Shown here: one piece after another, positions 18,448-25,350 of the stretch
Layout of the letters: each line of letters opens with the position of its first letter
How positions within the stretch are numbered: position 1 is the first letter of the stretch
DNA from: Olivibacter sp. SDN3
GTDB taxonomy: Bacteria; Bacteroidota; Bacteroidia; Sphingobacteriales; Sphingobacteriaceae
DNA: 64,000 bases
NCBI RefSeq assembly: GCF_014334135.1
Contig: NZ_CP060497.1
Coordinates: 1,674,001 to 1,738,000, forward strand
Reading direction: 5' to 3'
Translations under genes and position numbers: made by a program
The notes under the pieces: model-generated
Told to the model about the DNA's origin: nothing
Databases searched by the model: none
The model's input: only the letters and a program-made list of their open reading frames with translations

Positions 18448-18700
18448 AAATTAACAATTAAAAAATCTTGTTCTTTAAGCGGGCTTTCAAGTTATGACAC
18501 ATCACTGCGTGAGTCGAAATGTACTACAATGGCATTAAAAAGCGACTTAAAGCATTAACCTTTAACACTAGTAAATTTACAAAAATAAAAACGTTCCGGT
18601 AAATTAGTTTTCAACAGCTTGTAGCGTTTTCAACATGTTTTTGTGGAAAACATTGTGTTGCTGTTAGTTGTGGTTTTATACAGGTTAAGGTTGCAGGATA

Positions 18701-18740
18701 AACAACGAGCGGAACATTTAGAAATGTTCCGCTCGTTGTT
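18701..18740 (-). terminator. Terminator hairpin after the peroxiredoxin-thioredoxin operon
   Basis: Perfect 19-bp arms (AACAACGAGCGGAACATTT and complement) separated by two bases; an A/T-rich tip opens the real loop. It starts 18 bases after the stop of the 86-residue gene, and on the minus strand it is followed by TTTATCC. It is unusually long and GC-balanced for a terminator. Confidence 0.75.
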
Positions 18741-18758
18741 AAATATAGCTGAAGTTCT

Positions 18759-19019
18759 CTATTGGTCTATCGAACCTAAAACACGTTTCATAAAAGCATT
18801 TAGAGCGTCTTTTTTTTCCATGCCTTCTTCCTTAATTAACTTATTAACTTCTACGGCACCATACATATTGGAAATTAGCTCTCCAATTACATCCAGCTCT
18901 TCGTCTTTTAATGATGGAACCTCTGTTAGGGATTCCAGTGTTTCAATCGTTTCAATGACATAATCCTCATCATTCTCCTCAATGAATTGAGTTAAATGCT
19001 TAATTACTGGTAACTTCAT
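18759..19019 (-). CDS. Small acidic protein of the peroxiredoxin-thioredoxin operon (86 residues)
   Basis: An all-helical, acidic, cysteine-free protein (KLPVIKHLTQFIEENDEDYV, ETLESLTEVPSLKDEELDVIGE). I believe this is a conserved Bacteroidota family of unknown function (DUF6952-like; from memory, not verified). Its start codon lies inside the thioredoxin gene (20-base overlap), which argues for translational coupling and a shared job in peroxide handling. A strong hairpin follows the stop. Confidence 0.8.
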   Translation of the reverse strand: MKLPVIKHLTQFIEENDEDYVIETIETLESLTEVPSLKDEELDVIGELISNMYGAVEVNKLIKEEGMEKKDALNAFMKRVLGSIDQ

Positions 19020-19314
19020 TTACTAATTGTGTTAAGGCGTCCAATTTGTTGGTTTGCACTTGATTGATAAGCTTTCCACCTCTGAAGGCTGCAAAGGTAG
19101 GCAGGTTGCTTACATTCGCGAGCTTTCTGGACTCAGGAAGCTTTTCGGCATCAACAATTACAAAAGGAATACCCTCATTTTCGGAAGCCAATTTTTTAAA
19201 TTTTGGTTTCATAATTTTACAGTTACCGCACCAGGTTGCTGCATATTGTACAAACACAATATCATTATCGGTTACGATAGTTGCTAAATTATCACTTTCT
19301 AATTCTTGTAACAT
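19000..19314 (-). CDS. Thioredoxin family protein
   Basis: 104 residues, a single thioredoxin fold with the active site ATWCGNCKIMKPKF (CGNC rather than the classical CGPC) and the cis-proline region VSNLPTFAAF. It should reduce a partner's disulfide in the cytoplasm. Placed 7 bases after the peroxiredoxin gene, it is the obvious candidate reductant for that enzyme. The CGNC motif changes the redox potential relative to thioredoxin (family knowledge). Confidence 0.93.
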   Translation of the reverse strand: MLQELESDNLATIVTDNDIVFVQYAATWCGNCKIMKPKFKKLASENEGIPFVIVDAEKLPESRKLANVSNLPTFAAFRGGKLINQVQTNKLDALTQLVNEVTSN

Positions 19315-19321
19315 AATGTTA

Positions 19322-19960
19322 TTAGTTTGCAGATAAGTAATTTGCTACGCCATCACGATTAGCGGTCATCGCCTCCTTGCCTTCTTCCCAGTTAGCAGGA
19401 CAAACTTCTCCAAAGTTCTGAACGTGCGCGTAAGCATCGATTAAACGTAAATATTCTTTTACATTTCTACCAAGAGGCATATCGTTTACGCTTTCATGAA
19501 AAATTTTTCCATCTTCGTCTACCAGATAAGTGGCCCTGAATGTAACGTTCGATCCTTCAACAATTAAAGAATCTAGCTCTTCATCATAAGCTGCCTTCTG
19601 TATATCTAAAATACCTAAAACATTTGCTAAGTTACGGGTGGTATCTGCTAAAATAGGATAAGTAACGCCTTCAATACCTCCGTTATCTTTTGCGGTGTTT
19701 AGCCAAGCAAAGTGTACTTCGTTGGTGTCGCATGATGCGCCTATAACGATAGTATTTCTTTTTTCAAACTCTGGTAAAGCTTCCTGGAAAGCATGTAGCT
19801 CTGTAGGACAAACAAAAGTAAAATCTTTTGGATACCAGAACAATAACACTTTCTTACCTTTTTTAGTCGCTTCTTCTAATACGTTTATTTTTAAATCATC
19901 GCCCATGTGATCCATGGCGTCTACAGTGATGTTCGGAAATTTTTTACCTACTAAACTCAT
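19322..19960 (-). CDS. Peroxiredoxin (AhpC/TSA family, typical 2-Cys)
   Basis: 212 residues from the ATG giving MSLVGKKFPNITV; a longer form would add ten residues with no family support. The peroxidatic cysteine lies in FTFVCPTELHAFQE, and the resolving cysteine in EVCPANWEEGKEAM near the C-terminus. It reduces hydrogen peroxide and organic peroxides. It is the first gene of the operon with thioredoxin and the 86-residue protein; a TATCTTTG -7 box lies 27 bases upstream. No peroxide-sensor binding site was recognised. Confidence 0.95.
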   Translation of the reverse strand: MSLVGKKFPNITVDAMDHMGDDLKINVLEEATKKGKKVLLFWYPKDFTFVCPTELHAFQEALPEFEKRNTIVIGASCDTNEVHFAWLNTAKDNGGIEGVTYPILADTTRNLANVLGILDIQKAAYDEELDSLIVEGSNVTFRATYLVDEDGKIFHESVNDMPLGRNVKEYLRLIDAYAHVQNFGEVCPANWEEGKEAMTANRDGVANYLSAN

Positions 19961-19987
19961 AATAAAATTTTTTCGTTTTTGTTGCTG

Positions 19988-19995
19988 CAAAGATA
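19988..19995 (-). promoter_or_regulatory. Candidate -7 box (TATCTTTG) for the peroxiredoxin operon
   Basis: Exact TAnnTTTG match on the minus strand, 27 bases before the peroxiredoxin start codon. The -33 position shows only TTTC-like sequence. Confidence 0.45.
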
Positions 19996-20158
19996 AATGT
20001 TTAACCGACAGAAAAGTATCTTATTTAACTATACTAGTATAAATAAAAACTATAATGACGATATGGTGATATTGATAAAGCGAATATAATAAAACGATGT
20101 TTACCATCATATACGCTGTAGGGGTACCGCAACTTAAACGGTAAATAATACAGCGTAA

Positions 20159-20189
20159 TTGCAATTAAAAACATTTTTATCTAAGTTTG
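20159..20189 (+). promoter_or_regulatory. Promoter of the tRNA-Arg gene
   Basis: TTG at 20159-20161 and TAAGTTTG at 20182-20189 are separated by 20 bases, matching the Bacteroidota TTTG-N19-21-TAnnTTTG promoter. The predicted transcript start lies about 8 bases before the tRNA. Confidence 0.65.
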
Positions 20190-20202
20190 CATCTCTTAAT
20201 GG

Positions 20203-20274
20203 GGCCCTGTAGTTCAACGGATAGAATAGAAGTTTCCTAAACTTTAGATATGGGTTCGATTCCCGTCGGGGCTA
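20203..20274 (+). tRNA. tRNA-Arg, anticodon CCT
   Basis: 72 nucleotides fold into a full cloverleaf. Acceptor stem 20203-20209 with 20267-20273 (one G-U at each of positions 1-72 and 6-67); D stem GTTC/GAAT; anticodon stem GAAGT/ACTTT with loop TTCCTAA and anticodon CCT at 20236-20238; T stem ATGGG/CCCGT with loop TTCGATT; discriminator A at 20274. CCA is not encoded. It decodes AGG. The gene borders a decayed recombinase, fitting the use of tRNA 3' ends as integration targets. Confidence 0.95.
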
Positions 20275-20278
20275 CTTG

Positions 20279-20319
20279 ATGGGAAAGGTTTAATTTTAAA
20301 GAACTTTTCCCATTTTTTT
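20279..20319 (+). terminator. Terminator of the tRNA-Arg gene
   Basis: ATGGGAAA (20279-20286) pairs with TTTCCCAT (20306-20313), followed by a run of seven T. It begins 5 bases after the tRNA. Confidence 0.75.
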
Positions 20320-20657
20320 ATGCCTTTTAATTGCCTGTTTATCAGTAAGAAAACTCCGATGGGCTCGCTCAACCTGGCGGTTCGATGTTCTGTTCCATCG
20401 AAGCATATATTTTCAGGGTACATTGAACCTATGATACTCCGCCTCTCTTCAATTTCGGCCTTCCCGAACCTTTCATCGATGTTTGTGTACCGTTCTACTA
20501 CAATATCAAGCAAGGCCTCCAACGTTTTGGTTTTGATTTTTTGAAAGCAACTCATTCAGCTTTTCCTCTAGTTTACGAAGCTCTGTGTTACATTCCTTTT
20601 TTAGTTATGTTAAAATCATCGACATCAATCTCTTCTTTCATAAAATTGCGCCTTGCA
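20320..20657 (-). pseudogene. Decayed C-terminus of a serine recombinase
   Basis: Read on the minus strand in two or three frames, this gives the coiled-coil and tail of large Bacteroidota serine recombinases: KEEIDVDDFNI, then ECNTELRKLEEKLNELLS in a second frame, then IIGSMYPENICFDGTEHRTA in a third. The last piece, with its (S)MxPExxxFDGxxxRTxR pattern, is the C-terminal signature of these transposon recombinases. At least two frameshifts separate the parts; the catalytic N-terminal domain and zinc ribbon are absent. The frame runs on without signature into the tRNA terminator, so the true 3' end is blurred. A relic of an element once inserted beside tRNA-Arg. Confidence 0.72.
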
Positions 20658-20723
20658 TTATTTGGCATAGTTTCCTTCCGCCAAAGCTTTGTTCGCCTTT
20701 ATAAAAATATCCTGATTACTCAT
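20658..20723 (-). pseudogene. Truncated 5' end of an NTF2/SnoaL-like gene
   Basis: A 21-codon frame, MSNQDIFIKANKALAEGNYAK then stop, resembles the first helix of NTF2-like (SnoaL) proteins, which are normally about 120-140 residues. Homology stops abruptly where the recombinase relic begins, so the gene was cut by insertion or deletion. It lies 25 bases beyond the stop of the oxidoreductase gene on the same strand, as a former operon member would. Confidence 0.5.
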
Positions 20724-20748
20724 ATCTGATCTTTGTTTAATGACTGTT

Positions 20749-21717
20749 TTAATTACCTATCTGTACACCGACCTTACCATAGAAATCTTCGTCACCTTCC
20801 TTAAATTCAAGTAGGCTATGTGCCTTACCTATTTCCGACAATGGGAAAACTTTGTTTAACACAGGCTTCAGCTTTCCGGACTCTATCAGCTTGGTGAGTT
20901 CGTCCAGTTTGTTTCTGCTCTGCCTGGTAAATACAAAATGGTAAGTGGCATTTTTCCCCCACGCGTGGATCAGGTTTTGCGGCTTTTCAATATCAACTAA
21001 TGTTACGACCTGTCCCATTTGACTTAAGATCTTACCGCTGTCCGAAAGTGTGTTACCGCCTATTGTATCGATCACAACGTCCACGCCTTTATTATCTGTC
21101 AGCGCTAAGATCGCATCGATATAATTTTCCTTTTCATAGTCAATGATATGATCCGCTCCCAATCCTGTGAGAAACTCATGGTGCACAGTTCTCGCCGTCG
21201 TATAAACGGTCGCACCCATAGCTTTTGCCATTTGAATAGTGGGTATTCCGACGCCGCCTGCACCACCGTGTATCAAAATCGTTTGATTGATCTTAAGTTG
21301 TGCCCTGGTATAGAGCATTTCCCAGGCAGTACCGGCTGCTAAAGGAAATGTCGCGGCTTCCAAATGGCTTACGTTTTTCGGTTTGATACCGATTATGGAT
21401 TCCTTGGCAACATGATATTCTGCATAGCTCCCCTGCCCTTTAAAGATTTCCGGAGTGTAATATACCTCATCACCGACCTTAAAATTTTTGACCCCTGTTC
21501 CAATCTCTACGATCACGCCGGACACATCATGCCCGGTGATAACCGGAAGATGCAACTCATTTTTATAATCCCCCCGGCGGACCTGAAAATCCAGGGGATT
21601 CACTGATGTCGCCAATACTTTTACAAGTACTTCATCAAATCCCGGTTTTGGGGTTGGGACATCTAATATTTCAAACTTTTCTACCGAGCCGAATTCGTTT
21701 AACACTGCTGCTTTCAT
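20749..21717 (-). CDS. MDR-family NAD(P)-dependent oxidoreductase (quinone-reductase type)
   Basis: 322 residues of the zinc-independent medium-chain dehydrogenase/reductase family. The GroES-like N-terminal domain (LDVPTPKPGFDEVLVKV, GHDVSGVI) is followed by a Rossmann domain with the dinucleotide loop HGGAGGVG at about residues 149-156. Cysteine zinc ligands of alcohol dehydrogenases are lacking, so it is a quinone or enone reductase rather than an alcohol dehydrogenase. An ArsR-type regulator lies 62 bases upstream on the same strand. Probably part of the acquired tRNA-Arg segment. Confidence 0.88.
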   Translation of the reverse strand: MKAAVLNEFGSVEKFEILDVPTPKPGFDEVLVKVLATSVNPLDFQVRRGDYKNELHLPVITGHDVSGVIVEIGTGVKNFKVGDEVYYTPEIFKGQGSYAEYHVAKESIIGIKPKNVSHLEAATFPLAAGTAWEMLYTRAQLKINQTILIHGGAGGVGIPTIQMAKAMGATVYTTARTVHHEFLTGLGADHIIDYEKENYIDAILALTDNKGVDVVIDTIGGNTLSDSGKILSQMGQVVTLVDIEKPQNLIHAWGKNATYHFVFTRQSRNKLDELTKLIESGKLKPVLNKVFPLSEIGKAHSLLEFKEGDEDFYGKVGVQIGN

Positions 21718-21779
21718 GATCTTTTGTGTTTAGTTATTTATGTATTTAGGTAAATTCCTAATTTTATATTAAAAAAATT

Positions 21780-22085
21780 TTATAAGTTATCTTTGATCAA
21801 CTGAGCTAACTGTTGTATTGCTTTTTCATTACGTTTATAATATGTCCATTGATCTTTTCTTGTCGACACCAAAAGATTTGCTGCTGACATATTTTTAAGA
21901 TAAACTGAAACCGTCGGAATAGACATTTTTGCCTTTTTTGCAATATCGGAGACACAGACACCTAATGATGGTTTGTAGTCAGCCAACTCCTCGGCCGGAA
22001 AATAAGCAACAGGGTCTTTCAACCAAGTAAGGATATTCAGACGAGTTTGATTAGATATCGATTTAATTACTTCCAGCATTTTCAT
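21780..22085 (-). CDS. ArsR-type winged-helix transcriptional regulator
   Basis: 101 residues. A winged-helix DNA-binding domain: SISNQTRLNILTWLKDP, a sensor-region loop, then VCVSDIAKKAKMSIPTVSVY as the recognition helix and STRKDQWTYYKRNEK as the wing. It lacks the CxC metal site of metal-sensing ArsR proteins, so the signal is something else. It precedes the MDR oxidoreductase by 62 bases and probably controls it and itself. Confidence 0.88.
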   Translation of the reverse strand: MKMLEVIKSISNQTRLNILTWLKDPVAYFPAEELADYKPSLGVCVSDIAKKAKMSIPTVSVYLKNMSAANLLVSTRKDQWTYYKRNEKAIQQLAQLIKDNL

Positions 22086-22219
22086 TCAACAAATTTAGGA
22101 ATTTACCTAAACACCTACAAGTAAACTTTTGAAATTTACACCTTTATGACAAAGGATAAGCAAGTACAATACCAATAAGATCGGCAACGCTTTTCATTAC
22201 CCTGCCGATTGTTCTGGCA

Positions 22220-22253
22220 AGCCGCCATGAACAATGCCACAACTGTGGCGGCT
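22220..22253 (-). terminator. Hairpin downstream of the second oxidoreductase gene
   Basis: AGCCGCCA (22220-22227) pairs with TGGCGGCT (22246-22253); an alternative inner hairpin GCCACA/TGTGGC (22235-22248) competes with it. It lies 30 bases beyond the stop of the leftward gene at 22283. No strong T-run, so termination is only likely. Confidence 0.45.
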
Positions 22254-22282
22254 ATTATATTTTAACATTGCTATAAGATAGC

Positions 22283-23218
22283 TTAAAGGGTAACCACAAC
22301 CTTGCCTACGGTACGACCACTTTCCACCTGTAAATGTGCATCTGCCATTTGTTCAAATGGATATGTTGATGAAACATGTGCTTTCAAAATGCCTTTCTCT
22401 AGCAACGTTGCGATCTTTTGCATATCGCTACCGTTTGATTGAACCAGAATGAAATAACCCTTAACGCCTTTGGCTTTTGCTTTTTCGGTAACCGCTTCAT
22501 TTAAACCGGTTGGAATGCTGATTACGGTTCCTCCGTTTTTAGTCACTAAAAGCGATTTGTCGATCGTATCACCGCCAACGGTGTCTAAAACAAAATCAAA
22601 CTCTCCGGGATGATTTGCCCAGTCGTATAAAGTATAATCGATATGCTCGTCAGCACCCAACGATAGAATAAAATCCGCATTTCTGGCAGATGATGTACCT
22701 GTTACATGAGCACCAAGATGTTTGGCTATTTGTACGGCGAAATGGCCTACACCGCCTGCGGCCGCGTGAACCAGCACTTTCTGACCTGCCTGAACATTGG
22801 CATTATGAACTATTACCTGATAAGCAGTTAATACTGCCAATGTTGAAGCCGCCGCTTCTTCATGTGAGATGTTTGCCGGTTTGATAGCAAGATGCGATGC
22901 CGGTGCCGTAACATATTCAGCATAAGCCTTTCCGTGACCAGGGAAATTTACCATGCCGAAAACTTCATCGCCTGTTTTGAACTGTTCGGCTTTTGATTCT
23001 GTGATCACACCTGAAATATCCCAGCCCAAAATCAGCGGGGTTTGATCTTTAATTCGTCCATAAACGCCCTTGCCAGCACGGGTCTTAACATCTACAGGAT
23101 TGATACTGATGGCCTTAACCTGTACCAGTACTTCGCCGATCTGAATGGCTGGTTTATCGATGTCTTTTAATTGTAACTGGCTTACTTCACCAGGGGAATT
23201 CAGAATAAATACTTTCAT
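22283..23218 (-). CDS. NADP-dependent MDR-family oxidoreductase
   Basis: 311 residues, same superfamily as the gene at 20.7 kb but clearly a separate lineage. GroES-like half with ISINPVDVKTRAGKG and LGWDISGVI, nucleotide loop HAAAGGVGHFAVQIAK, and the VLDTVGGDTI segment. No zinc ligands. Likely reduces a reactive carbonyl or quinone in the cytoplasm. It is divergent from an AraC regulator across an 86-base shared promoter region, the usual layout for an inducible detoxifying reductase. Its sequence appears somewhat richer in G+C than neighbouring core genes (by eye), consistent with transfer. Confidence 0.9.
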   Translation of the reverse strand: MKVFILNSPGEVSQLQLKDIDKPAIQIGEVLVQVKAISINPVDVKTRAGKGVYGRIKDQTPLILGWDISGVITESKAEQFKTGDEVFGMVNFPGHGKAYAEYVTAPASHLAIKPANISHEEAAASTLAVLTAYQVIVHNANVQAGQKVLVHAAAGGVGHFAVQIAKHLGAHVTGTSSARNADFILSLGADEHIDYTLYDWANHPGEFDFVLDTVGGDTIDKSLLVTKNGGTVISIPTGLNEAVTEKAKAKGVKGYFILVQSNGSDMQKIATLLEKGILKAHVSSTYPFEQMADAHLQVESGRTVGKVVVTL

Positions 23219-23304
23219 AATAATGTTATCTTTTTGTGAAAGTAAAGTTATACTTAAAAATGTAAATATATTTGGTATATTTTTGCCATAAATCAGTATA
23301 TGTT

Positions 23305-24165
23305 ATGAAACGTGAAGATCTGCACGAACCTTTTTCGATAGAATACAAGACGTTGGATGAAGGTCCGCGTGATAGCCACAAGCATAGTTTTTTTGAACTA
23401 GTGTATATAGTAGAAGGGACCGGCATTCAATGTATTAATCAAAGCCAGTTCTCTTACCAGCCGGGCCATATGTTTCTCATCACACCCGAAGATTGCCATT
23501 CGTTTGATGTGAAGAGCACGACTACTTTTTTCTATTTGCGGTTCAATGATATTTATATCAGAGCGTCAGGTATTTTGACAAGCAATATTCGAAAACTGGA
23601 GTTCATTTTACAGAATGCTAATCATAAACCTGGCTGTATCCTGAAAAATATAGTAGATAAACAGGTAGTAAAGCCCCTGGTTGATGCCATTATACGTGAA
23701 TATGAAACCTTCGATATTTATAATCAGGAACTGATCCATCAGTATATTAACACGCTTATTGTGCTGGTAGCGCGTAATATCGCCAAATTCCTGCATCTTG
23801 AGCTTTCCGAGAGTGCTGACCAGAGGGCGGCAAATATTCTCAATTTTATACAAGCCAATATCTATTATCCTGATAAACTCCGCGCCAAGTACTTGTGCAG
23901 GCACTTCAACGTTTCGATCAATTATTTAGGCAAGTATTTCAAGCAACATACCGGCAGCACCTTGCAAAGGTACATTACGCAATACCGGCAAACATTGATC
24001 GAGCACCGTTTAGTGCACAGTGATAAAAGATTGGGCGAGATCGTGGACGAATTTGGTTTTACCGATGAAAGCCATCTCAACAAATTTTTCAGGAACAATA
24101 AGGGAATGAGTCCAAAGGCATTTCGGCTAAACAGTTCCGCAAGATTATCGGCCTTACAGACTTAA
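23305..24165 (+). CDS. AraC family transcriptional regulator
   Basis: 286 residues from the ATG giving MKREDLHEPFSI; an upstream TTG is less likely. The N-terminal cupin-type sensor domain (HKHSFFELVYIVEGTG, FSYQPGHMFLITPEDCHSF) is followed by the two helix-turn-helix units of the AraC domain at about residues 185-280 (LCRHFNVSINYLGKYFKQHT; VDEFGFTDESHLNKFFRNN). It presumably binds a small molecule and activates the divergent oxidoreductase gene, whose start lies 86 bases away. Confidence 0.93.
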   Translation: MKREDLHEPFSIEYKTLDEGPRDSHKHSFFELVYIVEGTGIQCINQSQFSYQPGHMFLITPEDCHSFDVKSTTTFFYLRFNDIYIRASGILTSNIRKLEFILQNANHKPGCILKNIVDKQVVKPLVDAIIREYETFDIYNQELIHQYINTLIVLVARNIAKFLHLELSESADQRAANILNFIQANIYYPDKLRAKYLCRHFNVSINYLGKYFKQHTGSTLQRYITQYRQTLIEHRLVHSDKRLGEIVDEFGFTDESHLNKFFRNNKGMSPKAFRLNSSARLSALQT

Positions 24166-24477
24166 TTCTCTTGATAATGACCGGATTCTATAAGATAGGG
24201 GCAATGAAACTGATTCAAGTTTAAATTGCCCCAAGAACGCCCCAAAAAAATAAGTATGGCCCGAATCCAAAAAAGAAGTACCGGACAAGACAAAATAGAT
24301 CAGTTTTGAATTTAGCCATCTCTTTTTTTCGGTCTGACGGTTATTCTTCATTCATTGAATTTTTTTCCGAATGACGACCGTTCCAAAATAAAGGCCCCCA
24401 ATGGATATGGCATAGGGTTTTTGATATAATCAAGAAGAACTAGACCCTTACTTACAAGTCAGGCAGAGAAAAAAAGT

Positions 24478-24620
24478 TCAAAAATATTCTTCAAAAAGGT
24501 ATACGAAAAACCCTAGCCCCGTCAAAGATAAATGATTTTCTTTTTGACGTAGGTAGGGTAATATTTGTTATATCGTCTAATCTCTTAAATCTATTGAACT
24601 TTTTTCGAAGAAATATTTGA
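24478..24620. repeat. Two nested imperfect inverted repeats
   Basis: Outer arms at 24478-24500 and 24597-24620 (TTCAAAAATATTCTTC against the reverse complement TCAAATATTTCTTCG). Inner arms at 24510-24530 and 24541-24559 (ACCCTAGCCCCGTCAAAGA against TCTTTTTGACGTAGGTAGGGT read as complement) with an 11-base centre. Both are centred on about the same point (24535-24550). This could be an element end, a transfer origin, or a structured RNA. Confidence 0.6.
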
Positions 24621-24660
24621 TTTCTTAAAGGTCTAAACCTTTACCAAGTTATTTCTCCAC

Positions 24661-24687
24661 AAAAAACCGAAAACGCTTTATTTTCGG
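24661..24687 (-). terminator. Rho-independent terminator on the minus strand
   Basis: CCGAAAA/TTTTCGG stem (24667-24673 with 24681-24687), 7-base loop, and six T on the minus strand (24661-24666). It is positioned to end transcripts of the RidA-like gene about 175 bases after its stop; a T-rich tract on the other side makes it possibly bidirectional. Confidence 0.75.
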
Positions 24688-24860
24688 GGTTTATTTTTTT
24701 AGGTGTAATAAGGTTTAATACTTGTTTATTCATTTTCTTTATTCTAAATCAAGTACACCGCCATTACAAAACCAATCGTTTTCATATAAAGCCCCATAAA
24801 AAGTGGTCCTGTAGCTAAAAGTCTTACGAACGAGGTGTCTGTATAAAAATCAACTTGTCT

Positions 24861-25253
24861 TTATTTGACTACCGTTGCCTCAAACTCAATATTGAGTGTT
24901 TCGTAAAGTGAGTTTACCTCCATAGCAGTAAGAGCAGTCTGTACATTATTTTTTTTAGCCCAGTTTACATAAACATCAAAACAGGTCGATAAAAGTTCTT
25001 CTGTTGATGTTGAAAAAAGGTTTAAACGAACGATGTTTTTGCACTCATAACCTGCTTCGGAAATGACTTTTTCCAAATTTTGCAATGCTATTTTCATTTG
25101 AGTCTTCATGTCTGCATCGCTAGATGTTCCATCGGAAAGCACTGCCGCCTGACCGGCACAATACAATGTGCTTTCTACTTGTTTTACTTCTACTGCTTGC
25201 ACATATCCTCGGTCTTCTGACCATGTCCAGGGATTAATGATTCTTTTTTGCAT
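24861..25253 (-). CDS. RidA family protein
   Basis: 130 residues from the ATG giving MQKRIINPWTWSED, preceded by a purine-rich AAGAGAGAG ribosome site; a longer frame into the regulator gene is rejected. The YjgF/YER057c/UK114 fold is shown by LYCAGQAAVLSDG, MKTQMKIALQNLEKVI, VRLNLFST and ALTAMEVNSLY. RidA hydrolyses reactive enamine/imine intermediates; the typical substrate arginine is not at the expected end position, so it may be a divergent subfamily with another role. It follows a Crp-type regulator by 97 bases on the same strand. Confidence 0.88.
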   Translation of the reverse strand: MQKRIINPWTWSEDRGYVQAVEVKQVESTLYCAGQAAVLSDGTSSDADMKTQMKIALQNLEKVISEAGYECKNIVRLNLFSTSTEELLSTCFDVYVNWAKKNNVQTALTAMEVNSLYETLNIEFEATVVK

Positions 25254-25350
25254 CTCTCTCTTTATTTTAATTATGAATGATACTACAAAGATGAGGAGAT
25301 TTAGGTCCAGGTTCCTGTGACATAGGTCACTATTTATACAGACCAAATTT

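Larger units (their letters stand above)
18299..18758. other. Noncoding 460-base stretch with hairpins and DnaA-box-like words
   Basis: No convincing reading frame. It contains the ltaE upstream region, a 15-bp perfect hairpin (18411-18447), three near-identical 9-mers (TTTTCAACA at 18608-18616 and 18627-18635; TTTTCCACA on the minus strand at 18642-18650), and the 19-bp terminator hairpin of the redox operon (18701-18740). Confidence 0.6.
24166..24860. other. 695-base noncoding stretch, probable mobile-element remnant
   Basis: No full gene is supported. It contains nested inverted repeats (24478-24620), a symmetric AAAGGT/ACCTTT palindrome (24628-24643), a bidirectional hairpin (24661-24687), and an open minus-strand frame of about 35 codons in phase with the stop of the RidA-like gene, ending near 24746 (KTIGFVMAVYLI). 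The repeats and sequence style resemble noncoding DNA of integrative elements, but no transfer gene is recognisable. Confidence 0.5.

Noticed and set aside
20244-20555. A 103-codon minus-strand frame taken as an intact gene
   Set aside because: Its last part is antisense tRNA and terminator, and its recombinase-like part is continued in other frames; better explained as a pseudogene fragment.
24154-24351. 65-codon minus-strand frame after the AraC gene
   Set aside because: It overlaps the AraC stop region, lacks a ribosome site and a recognisable motif, and lies in palindrome-rich noncoding DNA.
24511-24530. Partial match of the tRNA-Arg 3' end (CGGGGCTA) at the inner palindrome arm, considered as an att site
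   Set aside because: Only 8 bases match and the orientation is inverted relative to the tRNA, whereas flanking att copies should be direct; chance is likely.
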